NCBI GenBank assembly: GCA_024226315.1
Contig: JAAELT010000361.1
Coordinates: forward strand, 1-39,455
Direction of reading: 5' to 3'
Length of the DNA: 39,455 nucleotides
DNA from: a bacterium
GTDB lineage: Bacteria > Acidobacteriota > Thermoanaerobaculia > Multivoradales > J023
The position numbers were made by a program, and so were the translations under genes. A model generated the notes under the pieces. That model ran no database searches and had not been told where the DNA came from. It saw nothing but the letters and a program-made list of their open reading frames with translations. Within the stretch, counting starts at the first letter, position 1. Each line of letters opens with the position of its first letter. Positions 1 to 6,734 of this stretch are shown here, one piece after another.

Positions 1-2
1 CA

Positions 3-227
3 ACGCTCGATTGAGAGGTTTGCGGATTCTCTTTTGCTCGGGCCTATGGGAGTGCCGCGACCCACTACTGCGAGGTGCATCATTTACAGCCGTTGGCCGA
101 GATAGAGAACACCCCACTGACGCGAGCTGATGATCTTGCGATTCTCTGCGCGAACTGCCATCGCGTCGTGCATTTGCGCAATCCACCTTACACGCTGAAT
201 CAGGTCAGGAGTATGCTCGCCAAATGA
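3..227 (+). pseudogene. HNH endonuclease C-terminal part, interrupted by TGA
   Basis: Frame 3 reads, after a TGA at 12-14, an HNH nuclease C-terminus ending at the TGA at 225-227. Visible elements are a VCGF motif, an AYG segment, the metal/catalytic EVHH motif followed by LQPLAE, and the second zinc pair with a histidine in LCANCHRVVH. This is the McrA-like HNH layout, in which a first C-x2-C pair precedes the F-x-x-x-YG segment. The TGA stands exactly where the first cysteine of that pair would be (TGA-GAG-GTT-TGC), so one base change from TGC or TGT would explain it. The gene is therefore probably inactive. Truncation by the window edge hides its N-terminus, and a frameshift upstream would be an alternative explanation. 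The family call is firm; the broken status is inferred. Confidence 0.7.
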
Positions 228-442
228 AAGCCACGGAACGCCTAACAAGTCGCTCCACACGAACCGCCGCTCCGCGCCTTCGTCTCCAGTACTGGGAGTT
301 CCCCTTGGCCTGCGTGTTTCGCCAGCGGCACGCACAGCGGCGGCCGGTGAGCTCAACCGATATGCGGCCTGATGACTCAGACTCGTCGTGAGATCTGCCA
401 ACGAGCAACCGAAGACATGATCGAGACAAAGAAGGACACGAC

Positions 443-1042
443 ATGATCGAGCTTCATTATACCTTCATTCCATTTATGATGGGGAGCATCGCTCTGATAG
501 CCTATCTCAGCCTGCGGAATATTTATCTCGCGAAGGCGGCGCGAAGCCTCTCGGCGGATCTACAGGATCTCGATGACTCCTTTCAAAGAGACAGCCTGAT
601 CGTTCAAATCTCTTGGTTTTTGAGACGTTACAGGGTCAGCAATGCGGCGCTAATCTCGGCCATCTTCTCCGTTGTCTTTTTTGGTTTGATGATCGCCTCA
701 AGTGTGGTCGACTTAAGTTCCTGGCTTCCGAGCACGCTTCCGTCTCCCCAGATAATATTTCTATTAACTGGCGGGGTGTTCGCAACAGTGGCTACGATGA
801 TTTCGATTTATGAGGCTTTCGTCGCAAGACAGTCACTCTTTACGGCAGTAGGGACCGCAATCGCGACAGCAAAATGCGACACTGTCGGCCGGCTGATTGC
901 ACGACGTGAGTTGGCGGAAATTGAAAAGTTGATCAAGAAATCTGTTGATAGTGATTTGTGTGATCATCTACATGATCGGGTGCTTACGATCCAGGCCGCT
1001 TCAGCAGAAAAGCGCGACGCCGCCAGCGATGCTGCGGGCTAA
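443..1042 (+). CDS. Hypothetical membrane protein with three predicted transmembrane helices
   Basis: A 199-residue protein with hydrophobic segments at about residues 7-24, 67-89 and 102-122, a basic stretch between the first two, and a charged cytoplasmic-looking C-terminal tail (about 140-199) rich in Lys, Arg, Glu and Asp. The ATG at 443 has an AAGAAGGA ribosome binding sequence about 5 nt upstream. I do not recognise the family with certainty. The three-helix layout with a helical C-terminus faintly resembles the uncharacterised DUF2721 group, but I would not assign it. The local base composition is clearly less GC-rich than the eCIS operon to the right, which may indicate a separate origin for this end of the window. 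It stands alone, with no operon partner visible. Confidence 0.65.
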   Translation: MIELHYTFIPFMMGSIALIAYLSLRNIYLAKAARSLSADLQDLDDSFQRDSLIVQISWFLRRYRVSNAALISAIFSVVFFGLMIASSVVDLSSWLPSTLPSPQIIFLLTGGVFATVATMISIYEAFVARQSLFTAVGTAIATAKCDTVGRLIARRELAEIEKLIKKSVDSDLCDHLHDRVLTIQAASAEKRDAASDAAG

Positions 1043-1100
1043 CCAGAAGACTCTCCTATGATGCTACATGGCAATTGGCCCATTGTACCTGGAGAAAGAC

Positions 1101-1304
1101 ATGCCGTATGTGAACATCAGAATCACGAAGGAAGATGTGACTGCTGAACAGAAGGAGCAACTCATTCGAGGTGCTACTCATTTACTTGTCGATGTTCTCG
1201 GCAAGAATCCGAAGACCACGGTTGTGGTTATTGATTAGGTAGACGCCGATAACTGGGGAGTAGCTGGTGAGAGTATCACCAAGAGACGACAAAGAGGCGA
1301 ATAA
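1101..1304 (+). pseudogene. 4-oxalocrotonate tautomerase-like gene with in-frame amber stop
   Basis: From ATG 1101 the frame reads a 4-oxalocrotonate tautomerase family protein: Met then the catalytic Pro2 (MPYVNIRIT), a helix (DVTAEQKEQLIRGATHLL), and the second strand (KTTVVVID). At codon 46 a TAG (1236-1238) interrupts the frame. The same frame then continues with the rest of the family's C-terminus (VDADNWGVAGESITKRR) to TAA at 1302-1304. Family members usually have Glu at this point (VIDEVD-x-DNWG), so GAG to TAG is the simplest change. Read through, the product would be 67 residues, the family's normal length; as written it is 45 and lacks the last strand and hairpin. GGAGA lies 5 nt upstream of the start. 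Confidence 0.8.
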
Positions 1305-1508
1305 GTCCGAGAGACCCATTAGGCATAAAAATCGAAGCTATGCCGCGAACCCAAATGAACGGAAGCCGCATATCAAATCAGCGAAGCGGACGGCGGCCGC
1401 CGCTTGCCTTAATCGCTATGCCGCATGCAGGAACCCTCTTCCGAATGCTAAAAACGGCGCGGAAAGGTGTCCTCGCTACTGGAACCAAACCACAAAGTGG
1501 AGGAGGCC

Positions 1509-2549
1509 ATGCCGGATCATTTGGTTGCTTTTTGGAATGTTGAGAATCTGTTCGGACCGGAGAGTCACCCACATCGGATCCCCTGGGTCGCCAGCGACGT
1601 GGGCTCCGATCTTGTTGGCTGGACCCCAGCGCTCTATCAGAGAAAACTCGACCAACTTGCTCGGATCATCCGGCAGATGAATGGCGGGACTGGGCCCGAT
1701 ATTCTCGGTGTCTGCGAGGTTGAGGATCAACACGTGCTGGCCGATCTTGGCACCACGCTGACGCCGCTACTGCCAAGCCGAAACTACGGTGTGATCCACG
1801 CAACGGCGGATTTGAGCTTCCGAGGGATCGACACTGCCTTTCTTTTCGACAGAAACATCTTCACCGTCGAACCCGCCCTTGTCTTCAACCATTTCGTTAT
1901 GCGCCGCACCGGAACTCGCGACATCCTCCAAGCCACGTTCAAATCGGTGGCCTCCGGTAAGGAGCTCGTGGTGATGGCCAACCACTGGCCATCACGATTT
2001 GGGGGCGATGGGGCGCAGTCGAGCGCGGGTTTTCGAGCGACGGCGGGAGAAACGCTCTCCTACTGGCACAAACGCACCCGCGAAGAGGCGTCTGCCGGCA
2101 CCCGAACTCCGGTGCTCGCGCTCGGCGACATGAACGACGACCCTTGGGACCGTTCACTAACGATCAACGCGCTCGCCACACGAGAACGGGGTGACGTGGA
2201 GCGCGCGACGTCCGAGCGCTTTTACAACTTCACATGGGAGTATCTGGTGACGCCCGCAACCGACAAGAATGGCGATAAACGGGTCCTTGAAGGAACGCTC
2301 TATTTCAAGAACAACGGTAACCTCTTCGATCAGATCCTGGCTAACCGGCCGCTGCTCGACGGTGGCTCAAGCGATTTCAAGATCGTTGATGACTCCGCCG
2401 GCATGATCGCCTTCCCCGAGATGGTCTCGCACAAGAAGGGCGAAGGCCCGATCCGCTTTGGTTTACCGAAAGGCGATGCAAGTCGCAATGTGAACAAGGA
2501 CGGTTTTAGTGACCATTTCCCGGTCGGGATTCTTGTGCGCGAGGCGTAG
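1509..2549 (+). CDS. Endonuclease/exonuclease/phosphatase-fold protein
   Basis: A 346-residue member of the EEP (DNase I-like) hydrolase superfamily, which cleaves phosphodiester or phosphomonoester bonds with a divalent metal. Motifs in order: WNVEN at residues 9-13, the metal-binding glutamate in CEVED (about 69-73), NHWPSR at 158-163, GDMND at 206-210 and the catalytic histidine in SDHFP at 334-338. The length fits single-domain bacterial members. The frame is open upstream to an ATG at 1467, but I choose ATG 1509: GGAGG sits 5 nt before it and homology begins immediately after. No signal peptide is evident, so a cytoplasmic location is likely. The substrate (DNA, nucleotide, lipid or sugar phosphate) cannot be told from the sequence. 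It stands alone between a tautomerase remnant and a convergent hydrolase. Confidence 0.85.
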   Translation: MPDHLVAFWNVENLFGPESHPHRIPWVASDVGSDLVGWTPALYQRKLDQLARIIRQMNGGTGPDILGVCEVEDQHVLADLGTTLTPLLPSRNYGVIHATADLSFRGIDTAFLFDRNIFTVEPALVFNHFVMRRTGTRDILQATFKSVASGKELVVMANHWPSRFGGDGAQSSAGFRATAGETLSYWHKRTREEASAGTRTPVLALGDMNDDPWDRSLTINALATRERGDVERATSERFYNFTWEYLVTPATDKNGDKRVLEGTLYFKNNGNLFDQILANRPLLDGGSSDFKIVDDSAGMIAFPEMVSHKKGEGPIRFGLPKGDASRNVNKDGFSDHFPVGILVREA

Positions 2550-2905
2550 CGCCAATATGCAAAAGCTGCATAACAAACCACCGGAGCGGGGAAACGCGGG
2601 TGGGCTCGCTTCGCTCGGCAACGTTGACGTGGCACTCGCCTTCAGCAAGAGTCGTTCTGGCCGGCTCAGGCTCACAGCAAATTGGCGTCCTGAGGAAAGG
2701 AACGACATGTTCCTGGGCATTCTCGCCGACGTAGCCAGCGCCGACAGTCGCATAGAGGCTCTGGCCGCGATACGAAGCGTCGTCCTCAGAGACAACCATC
2801 GTGAGGGAGGTCGTCCGCCGACTCGAGGTGCATCCGCTGCTGTTCCTGTACCCCGCGGGGCACGGGTGTTCCGAATGCGACGAGGCACGTGCGACCGTTT
2901 GAGAG
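2550..2905. other. Intergenic region between convergent genes
   Basis: About 350 bp separating the stop of the EEP-fold gene from the stop of the minus-strand alpha/beta hydrolase. Several frames are open across it on both strands, but none gives a recognisable protein or has a convincing ribosome binding site. I see no clear terminator hairpin either. It may contain decayed coding sequence. Confidence 0.4.
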
Positions 2906-4207
2906 TCACCCTTCTTCCCGGTCAGTCTGCGGCAGACTGTTCGACACGTTGCCGACCCACACCCAATCCCCGTCCTCGTCACGCTCGAACAGCTCCACCC
3001 AGGCCCACACCCAGCGAAAGCTCTCCTCACCGCTCTCCGTCTGCTGCACCCCCTCGACCTCCACCTGCGCCATCAACCAGCCCTGCGACAGGTCGTAGGC
3101 CAGGCGCACGACCGGCGGTACCAGGTCGCGGTAGACGCTGAATTCGGTAGCGCCGAGGTAACCCTCGCGCATGCTCCGGCGCTGGGCGGCGGTGGGGAAG
3201 ACGAGCTCCCCGCGGCTGGCGACGATCTGGACGGGGCGCTCACCTTCCAGCCAGCCATCGACGTCGTTTTCGAGGTGGAAGCGGATGGCTTCGGCGTGCA
3301 GGTGCAGAAGCTCGGCGCGGGCGGCGGCTCGCTCGGGTGAGAAGGGACTGCAGCCGAGGCCGTGGAGGAAGGGGAGGGTGGCGTCGACGAAGCCCTGGGG
3401 GTTCTCCATCGCCACGGTGTGGCCGGCGGCGGGCACGGTAACCCGCTGGGCCGAGGGCAGGGCCGCCTCGATGGTGTCCAGGCGACGGAAGATGTCCGGG
3501 TGGTCGAGCTCGCCGACGACCAGCAGCAGCGGTGGCACGATCTCGTCCAGGCGGCTCAGGACGGGCGGATCGGGCTCGCGGGCGAGCGAGGGGTCGGCGG
3601 CGGGGCGGGCGAAGGTCTCCCGGATCAGCTGCCAGGCGGCTTCACGAGCTTCGGGGCGCTCGGGGGCGGGAAGAAAGTGGGGATCGTCGCGCACCAGCTC
3701 CACGAAGGCGGCGCCGCCGGCCTGGACCGCGGCGCCGAAACGGCCCATACGGTCCGCCATCTCGGGCGAAGGCTCGAAGCCGGCCAGGAACGGCGCCACC
3801 GCCACCGCGCCGATCACCCGCTCGGGGTGGGCGAGCGCCACCTCGAGCACCGTGGCGCCGGCCGCCGAGCCGCCGGCGAAGATCGCCGCCGGCAGGCCCA
3901 GGTGGTCGAGCACGGCGACGAGGTCGTCGGCGTCGGCGTAGGGGGCTCGCGGGTTCGCCGAGCGGCCGACGCTCCGCGGGTCGATCGAGATGGTCAGAAA
4001 GCGCTCGGCCAGCAGATCCCGGGCCGCCTGCCACTGGCGCGCGTCCATGGCGCTGCCGCCGCCCACCAGCACCAGCGGGCAACCCTCCCCACGGGTCTCG
4101 TAGGCGAGGTCTCCGGCCGGGGTCGACAGAATCTCGGCCTCCGCGGGTACCGCGCAGAGAAGGATCAGGACGCAGAAGGTGATCGCGCTCGACAGTCGGC
4201 GTTCCAT
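2906..4207 (-). CDS. Exported alpha/beta hydrolase with extra C-terminal domain
   Basis: A 433-residue protein beginning with a clear Sec signal peptide (MERRLSSAITFCVLILLCAV, then PAEA as cleavage region). Residues about 28-290 are an alpha/beta hydrolase: a GGGSAMD oxyanion-type loop at 49-55, nucleophile Ser114 in AGGSAAG, acid Asp235 in GELDHPD, and His263 in AGHTVAMENP. The nucleophile elbow ends in Ala-Gly instead of the usual single-residue Gly spacing. After about residue 295 comes a roughly 135-residue domain beginning with a long helix (RAELLHLHAEAIRFHLENDV) and continuing with strands rich in Trp and acidic residues, which reads like a SnoaL/NTF2-type or DUF4440-like fold. Typical single-domain family members stop near 280-300, so this is a fusion. 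It is probably periplasmic or secreted. Substrate unknown. Confidence 0.8.
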   Translation of the reverse strand: MERRLSSAITFCVLILLCAVPAEAEILSTPAGDLAYETRGEGCPLVLVGGGSAMDARQWQAARDLLAERFLTISIDPRSVGRSANPRAPYADADDLVAVLDHLGLPAAIFAGGSAAGATVLEVALAHPERVIGAVAVAPFLAGFEPSPEMADRMGRFGAAVQAGGAAFVELVRDDPHFLPAPERPEAREAAWQLIRETFARPAADPSLAREPDPPVLSRLDEIVPPLLLVVGELDHPDIFRRLDTIEAALPSAQRVTVPAAGHTVAMENPQGFVDATLPFLHGLGCSPFSPERAAARAELLHLHAEAIRFHLENDVDGWLEGERPVQIVASRGELVFPTAAQRRSMREGYLGATEFSVYRDLVPPVVRLAYDLSQGWLMAQVEVEGVQQTESGEESFRWVWAWVELFERDEDGDWVWVGNVSNSLPQTDREEG

Positions 4208-4290
4208 ACGGTCTCTCCATGCCCCATGGGGCGTCGTTTCAGGTTGTACGGCGGCGCCGGCTCAGGGTTGAGGAGAACGGCCGGCGGTTC

Positions 4291-4332
4291 GTGCCCGACC
4301 GGCAAAGCCGGGATGAGGTGCGGGAAGGCTTC
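4291..4332 (+). repeat. Isolated copy of the 42-bp family found at 5797-6062
   Basis: This 42-bp stretch begins GTGCCCGACCG, continues with CGGGATGAGGTGCGGGAAGG and matches the unit of the array 1.5 kb downstream (GTGCCCGACCG, GAGGATGAGATCCGGGAAGC). It lies on the far side of three unrelated repeat arrays. The families are therefore interleaved, and the island probably grew by repeated local duplication. Confidence 0.55.
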
Positions 4333-4358
4333 GTGCGCGCGGCCGTTGCAGCCTGCAA

Positions 4359-4596
4359 TGGCCATCGGCGGAAACCTTCGGCGAGGCTTGCCGAGCCCGA
4401 TGGCCATCGGCCAAGATCTTCGACGAGGTTTGCGAGGCCGGATGGCCATTGGCCAAGATCTTCGACGAGGTTTGCGAGGCCGGATGGCCATTGGCCAAGA
4501 TCTTCGACGAGGTTTGCGAGGCCGGATGGCCATTGGCCAAGACCTTCAACGAGGTTTGCGGCGCCGGATGGCCGTTGGCCAAAACCTTCGACGAGC
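4359..4596 (+). repeat. Tandem 42-bp repeats, family A (six units)
   Basis: Units begin at 4359, 4401, 4443, 4485, 4527 and 4569, an exact 42-bp period with no indels. Each unit has TGGCCAT(T/C)GGCC, a near-palindrome able to form a small hairpin, followed by AAGATCTTCGACGAGGTTTG and GCGAGGCCGGA. The central three units are almost identical; the outer units diverge. No unique spacers separate the units, so this is not a CRISPR array. Confidence 0.9.
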
Positions 4597-4610
4597 ACTT
4601 TTTCTCCGAC

Positions 4611-4740
4611 TTCCCGCCGATCCACGCTTTTCTGGGCCCATGGGCGGGAGTTGCCGCCGAACCACGCGTTTCTGGGCCGATGAGCGGGATCTCCCGCCGA
4701 TCTACGCGTTTCTGAACTCATGGGCGGGATTTCCCGCCGT
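4611..4740 (+). repeat. Tandem 40-bp repeats with GC hairpins, family D
   Basis: Three full units and a partial one with a 40-bp period: the CCGCCG element ends at 4620, 4660, 4700 and 4740. Each unit reads CCGCCGA, then CCACGCGTTTCTGGGCC, then ATGGGCGGGA. The unit junction forms an inverted repeat, perfect at 4723-4738 (GGCGGGA, TT, TCCCGCC). A further diverged hairpin of the same kind occurs near 4808-4820. Confidence 0.75.
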
Positions 4741-4936
4741 TCGACGCCTTTTTGACGACTCTCGGCGGGCCTCGTCGCGGTTCGGCGCGTTCCTGGGGCG
4801 GGGAGCGGGATTTCCCGCGGTTCGAGTCGCTTCCACGAGCTGGATAGCGGATTTGCCCCGGAGATGGCTTTCAAGCCGCCAGGTTTCGATGCAGCGAGCA
4901 AACTCGGCCTTTCCGGCTTCCGGCAGAATCCATTCT

Positions 4937-5024
4937 CGGGCGGCCCGCGGCCTCTGCTGCGCCGACCTCGCTCGGGCGGCCCGCGGCCTCTGCTGCGCCG
5001 ACCGCGGTGCTGCGCCGACCGCGG
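4937..5024 (+). repeat. 36-bp direct repeat with nested 17-bp duplication
   Basis: A 36-bp unit starting CGGGCGGCCCGCGGCCTCTG occurs at 4937 and again at 4973. Its tail then duplicates as a 17-bp unit (TGCTGCGCCGACCGCGG) at 4991-5007 and 5008-5024. This looks like recent replication slippage. Confidence 0.75.
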
Positions 5025-5291
5025 TGCCACCCACTCCGGTCGGACCGATCGTTGCACGAAGCCGCTTCGCGGCGGCCTCCCTCCGAAAATCATTCCAATT
5101 GTTGATTTCGCGGCACCCGGCGGCCCCACTCGAGCCGCCCATAGTCGTCGTCTCATAGGGTTCGGCGAGCCTCGCCGGCGCTGAGGAGATCCAGCCTCTT
5201 CTCTGGCTGTAGCCTGCCAGGCTCTGCCTCGCCGCAGTTCCACTGAGTGCCGGCGGCTTCCTGTGCTCATGACTAGTCTCGTGGGTTGGGC

Positions 5292-5315
5292 ACCGGTGAC
5301 CGGTGACCGGTGACC
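5292..5315 (+). repeat. Heptamer ACCGGTG repeated three times plus a partial
   Basis: ACCGGTG occurs at 5292, 5299 and 5306 and is followed by ACC. The flanking GGTGCCACCCAC and CCGGTC elements also occur at about 5023-5043, beside the 17-bp repeat, which links the two places by an older duplication. Confidence 0.75.
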
Positions 5316-5432
5316 GTGGTGCCACCCACCCCGGTCAGCCGCGTCCACGGGCTGAATCTCCCGCCGTCCGGCGGATTCTCGGCCGTCTTAGAGCGATTCT
5401 CCACGGGCCCGGGTATTTCGAAGACACCGTGG

Positions 5433-5605
5433 GGCCTCGTCGCTGGGGCACGAAGCGTTCCGAGAGGTCATCGGGACCTGGTCGCCGGGCACGAAGCGTT
5501 CCGAGAGCTCATCGGGACCTGGTCGCCGGGCACGAAGCGTTCCGAGAGCTCATCGGGACCTGATCGCCGGGGCACGAAGCGTTCCGAGAGCTCATGGAGC
5601 CTCTT
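5433..5605 (+). repeat. Tandem 41/42-bp repeats, family C (four units)
   Basis: The element CGAAGCGTTCCGAGAG occurs at 5451, 5492, 5533 and 5575, giving periods of 41, 41 and 42. The linking sequence is CTCATCGGGACCTGGTCGCC. The extra base in the last period is one G in a run of four. Confidence 0.85.
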
Positions 5606-5796
5606 TCGCCGCCTGACGAATCGCTGATGAGGCTCATCGAGCCCTCGTGCCCTGGTCACGGATCGATCATGAGACCTGGGAAGGCTTCGTGGCGGCCGCG
5701 GAAGGTGGCTGGGACCCATGATTGCCTCGTGCGCTGGTCACCGATCGATGATGACGCTCATCGAGGCTTGGTTGCCGGCGTCCAAAGGGTGCACTG

Positions 5797-6062
5797 GGTC
5801 CGGGAAGGCTCTGTGCCCGACCGACGGAGCGAGGATGAGATCCGGGAAGCCTCTGTGCCCGACCGACGGAGCGAGGATGAGATCCGGGAAGCGTCTGTGC
5901 CCGACCGACGGAGCGAGGATGAGATCCGGGAAGCGTCTGTGCCCGACCGATGGAGCGAGGATGAGATCCGAGAAGCGTCTGTGCCCGACCGACGGAGGGA
6001 GGATGAGATCCGAGAAGCGTCTGTGCCCGACCGACGGAGGGAGGATGAGATCCGGGAAGCCG
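5797..6062 (+). repeat. Tandem 42-bp repeats, family B (about six units)
   Basis: GATGAG occurs at 5834, 5876, 5918, 5960, 6002 and 6044, an exact 42-bp period. A unit reads GATGAGATCCGGGAAGC, GTCTGTGCCCGACCGACGG, AGCGAG. Single-base variants (CGGGAAG or CGAGAAG, GACGG or GATGG) mark individual units. The array ends about 107 bp upstream of the first micropeptide gene. Confidence 0.9.
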
Positions 6063-6169
6063 GTGATCAATCATCCGTCCGAGGCTTGATCCAGCTGGTG
6101 GTCAGACGTCGCCTCTGTAACCGAAGCGATGGATGCAGCCGCGACGTCCGAACCAATGGAGGAATCGAG

Positions 6170-6229
6170 ATGAAGGTCGAGACCAGTGTCCGAGCGGGAA
6201 TCCGGGCCGCGATCGTCGTCACGGGATGA
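6170..6229 (+). CDS. 19-residue micropeptide, array copy 1
   Basis: MKVETSVRAGIRAAIVVTG. First of eleven consecutive tiny genes with the same design. All are exactly 19 codons plus stop; Met1, Ala9, Gly10 and Gly19 are invariant; position 5 is Thr or Ser; positions 15-18 are almost all Ile or Val; position 8 is Lys, Arg or Gln. Copies differ at many synonymous sites yet keep length, the AG core and the final Gly, so selection appears to act on the peptide. The N-terminal half is polar and basic, the C-terminal half is hydrophobic and beta-branched. At 10-11 residues that half is short for a membrane helix. I do not recognise the family. The Thr-x-Val-Lys-Ala-Gly core faintly recalls short uncharacterised bacterial peptides, a memory I cannot check. 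Here GGAGG (6158-6162) precedes the ATG by 7 nt; the stop is TGA. Confidence 0.75.
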   Translation: MKVETSVRAGIRAAIVVTG

Positions 6230-6273
6230 GACCTACCAGGCACAGGCAACTGAACCGATCGAAAGGAGATGCC

Positions 6274-6333
6274 ATGAACGTCGAGACCCAAGTCAAAGCC
6301 GGGGTTCGAGCTTTCATCATCGTCGCCGGATAG
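6274..6333 (+). CDS. 19-residue micropeptide, array copy 2
   Basis: MNVETQVKAGVRAFIIVAG. AAAGGAG (6262-6268) ends 5 nt before the ATG; the stop is TAG. It lies 44 nt after copy 1. Asn at position 2 and Phe at 14 are unusual within the array. Confidence 0.75.
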   Translation: MNVETQVKAGVRAFIIVAG

Positions 6334-6367
6334 GGGGCGACTGATTCGCCCAAAGGAGGTGATCAAC

Positions 6368-6427
6368 ATGAAAATCGAGACTCGACTCCAGGCCGGGCAG
6401 CGCGGCTTCATCGTGGTCGTCGGATGA
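6368..6427 (+). CDS. 19-residue micropeptide, array copy 3
   Basis: MKIETRLQAGQRGFIVVVG. It has a very strong ribosome binding site, AAAGGAGGT (6352-6360), 7 nt before the ATG; the stop is TGA. Gln replaces the usual Ile at position 11 and Gly replaces Ala at 13. Confidence 0.75.
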   Translation: MKIETRLQAGQRGFIVVVG

Positions 6428-6460
6428 GTCGCCCTCGGAAGACGACAAGAGGACCAAGAG

Positions 6461-6520
6461 ATGAGAATTACAACCGACGCGAGAGCGGGGATGAGAGCCG
6501 CGATCATCATCACGGGGTGA
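6461..6520 (+). CDS. 19-residue micropeptide, array copy 4
   Basis: MRITTDARAGMRAAIIITG. Only a weak AAGAGGA (6447-6453) lies upstream; the stop is TGA. This is one of the more divergent copies (Asp6, Ala7, Met11), yet length and the Ala-Gly and Gly19 positions are kept. Confidence 0.7.
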   Translation: MRITTDARAGMRAAIIITG

Positions 6521-6525
6521 CTGAC

Positions 6526-6585
6526 ATGAAGATCGAGACCCGAATCAGAGCCGGAATCCGAGCCCACATCGTGATCGTGGGATAG
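6526..6585 (+). CDS. 19-residue micropeptide, array copy 5
   Basis: MKIETRIRAGIRAHIVIVG. It begins only 5 nt after the stop of copy 4, with the GGGGTG at the end of that gene as the only ribosome-binding-like sequence, so translation is probably coupled. Stop TAG. It is the last copy before the terminator hairpin. Confidence 0.75.
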   Translation: MKIETRIRAGIRAHIVIVG

Positions 6586-6632
6586 CGGGCGCTCGCTCGC
6601 GCCGACGGGCACGAGCGAGCCTGAAATGAGCT

Positions 6633-6663
6633 GAAAGGGCGGCCGGATTCCGGCCGCCCTTTC
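6633..6663 (+). terminator. Intrinsic terminator hairpin inside the micropeptide array
   Basis: GAAAGGGCGGCCGG (6633-6646) pairs perfectly with CCGGCCGCCCTTTC (6650-6663): a 14-bp stem with a 3-nt loop, followed by CTTTGG. The U tract is short, so termination may be partial. It separates copies 1-5 from copies 6-11. Confidence 0.75.
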
Positions 6664-6692
6664 CTTTGGTCCGAAGAAACTTCGAACGGGCG

Positions 6693-6728
6693 ATGAGGTG
6701 TGTCCGTGCCGGAATCCGCGTTACTTAG
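6693..6728 (+). pseudogene. Degenerate micropeptide copy between the two halves of the array
   Basis: ATG at 6693 reads MRCVRAGIRVT and stops at TAG 6726-6728. The VRAGIR core is exactly that of the intact copies (copies 1 and 9), but the three residues before it are missing and the hydrophobic Ile/Val tail and final Gly are lost. No good ribosome binding site precedes it. It looks like a broken twelfth member. A chance match of six residues is possible but unlikely at this location. Confidence 0.55.
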
Positions 6729-6734
6729 TAAGTA
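6722..6734. promoter_or_regulatory. 13-bp palindrome, candidate operator or promoter element
   Basis: TACTTA-G-TAAGTA is a perfect inverted repeat and an AT-rich island in GC-rich sequence. It lies 42 bp upstream of the copy 6 ATG and downstream of the terminator, where a second promoter would be needed. Promoter or operator function is inferred from position and symmetry only. Confidence 0.4.

Larger units (their letters stand above)
4208..6169. other. Two-kilobase non-coding repeat island
   Basis: Between the divergent hydrolase and micropeptide genes lies about 1.96 kb made largely of diverged short tandem repeats. Several families with periods of 40, 41 and 42 bp follow each other, together with a 36-bp, a 17-bp and a 7-bp family; the clear arrays are listed separately. 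Long open frames exist on both strands and in several frames at once. That is what in-frame GC-rich repeats of 42 bp produce by chance, and none resembles a protein. The outlying copies (for example 5620-5790, with GATGAG, GATCGATGATGA and TGGTCACCGATCGA elements) look like eroded members of the same families. Confidence 0.7.

Noticed and set aside
12..14. Selenocysteine at the TGA of the HNH remnant
   Set aside because: No downstream selenocysteine element is apparent and this family is not known to contain selenocysteine. Nonsense mutation is simpler.
3362..5158. A 598-codon plus-strand frame antisense to the alpha/beta hydrolase and running into the repeats
   Set aside because: The minus-strand gene has a signal peptide and complete catalytic motifs; this frame has neither motifs nor sensible composition.
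4239..5348. Long open frames on both strands over the repeat island
   Set aside because: They overlap each other in different frames, are low-complexity and Arg/Pro-rich, and resemble no protein.
4359..6062. CRISPR array
   Set aside because: The repeats are contiguous with no unique spacers, and no cas genes are present.
6086..6120. Sigma70-type promoter before micropeptide copy 1
   Set aside because: A TTGATC and a CTGTAA are present but about 23 bp apart, too far for a normal promoter.
5594..6229. A 211-codon plus-strand frame through the family B repeats that ends in micropeptide copy 1
   Set aside because: The 42-bp period keeps several frames open on both strands at once. Copy 1 has its own ribosome binding site and matches ten independent 19-codon genes, so the upstream part is chance.
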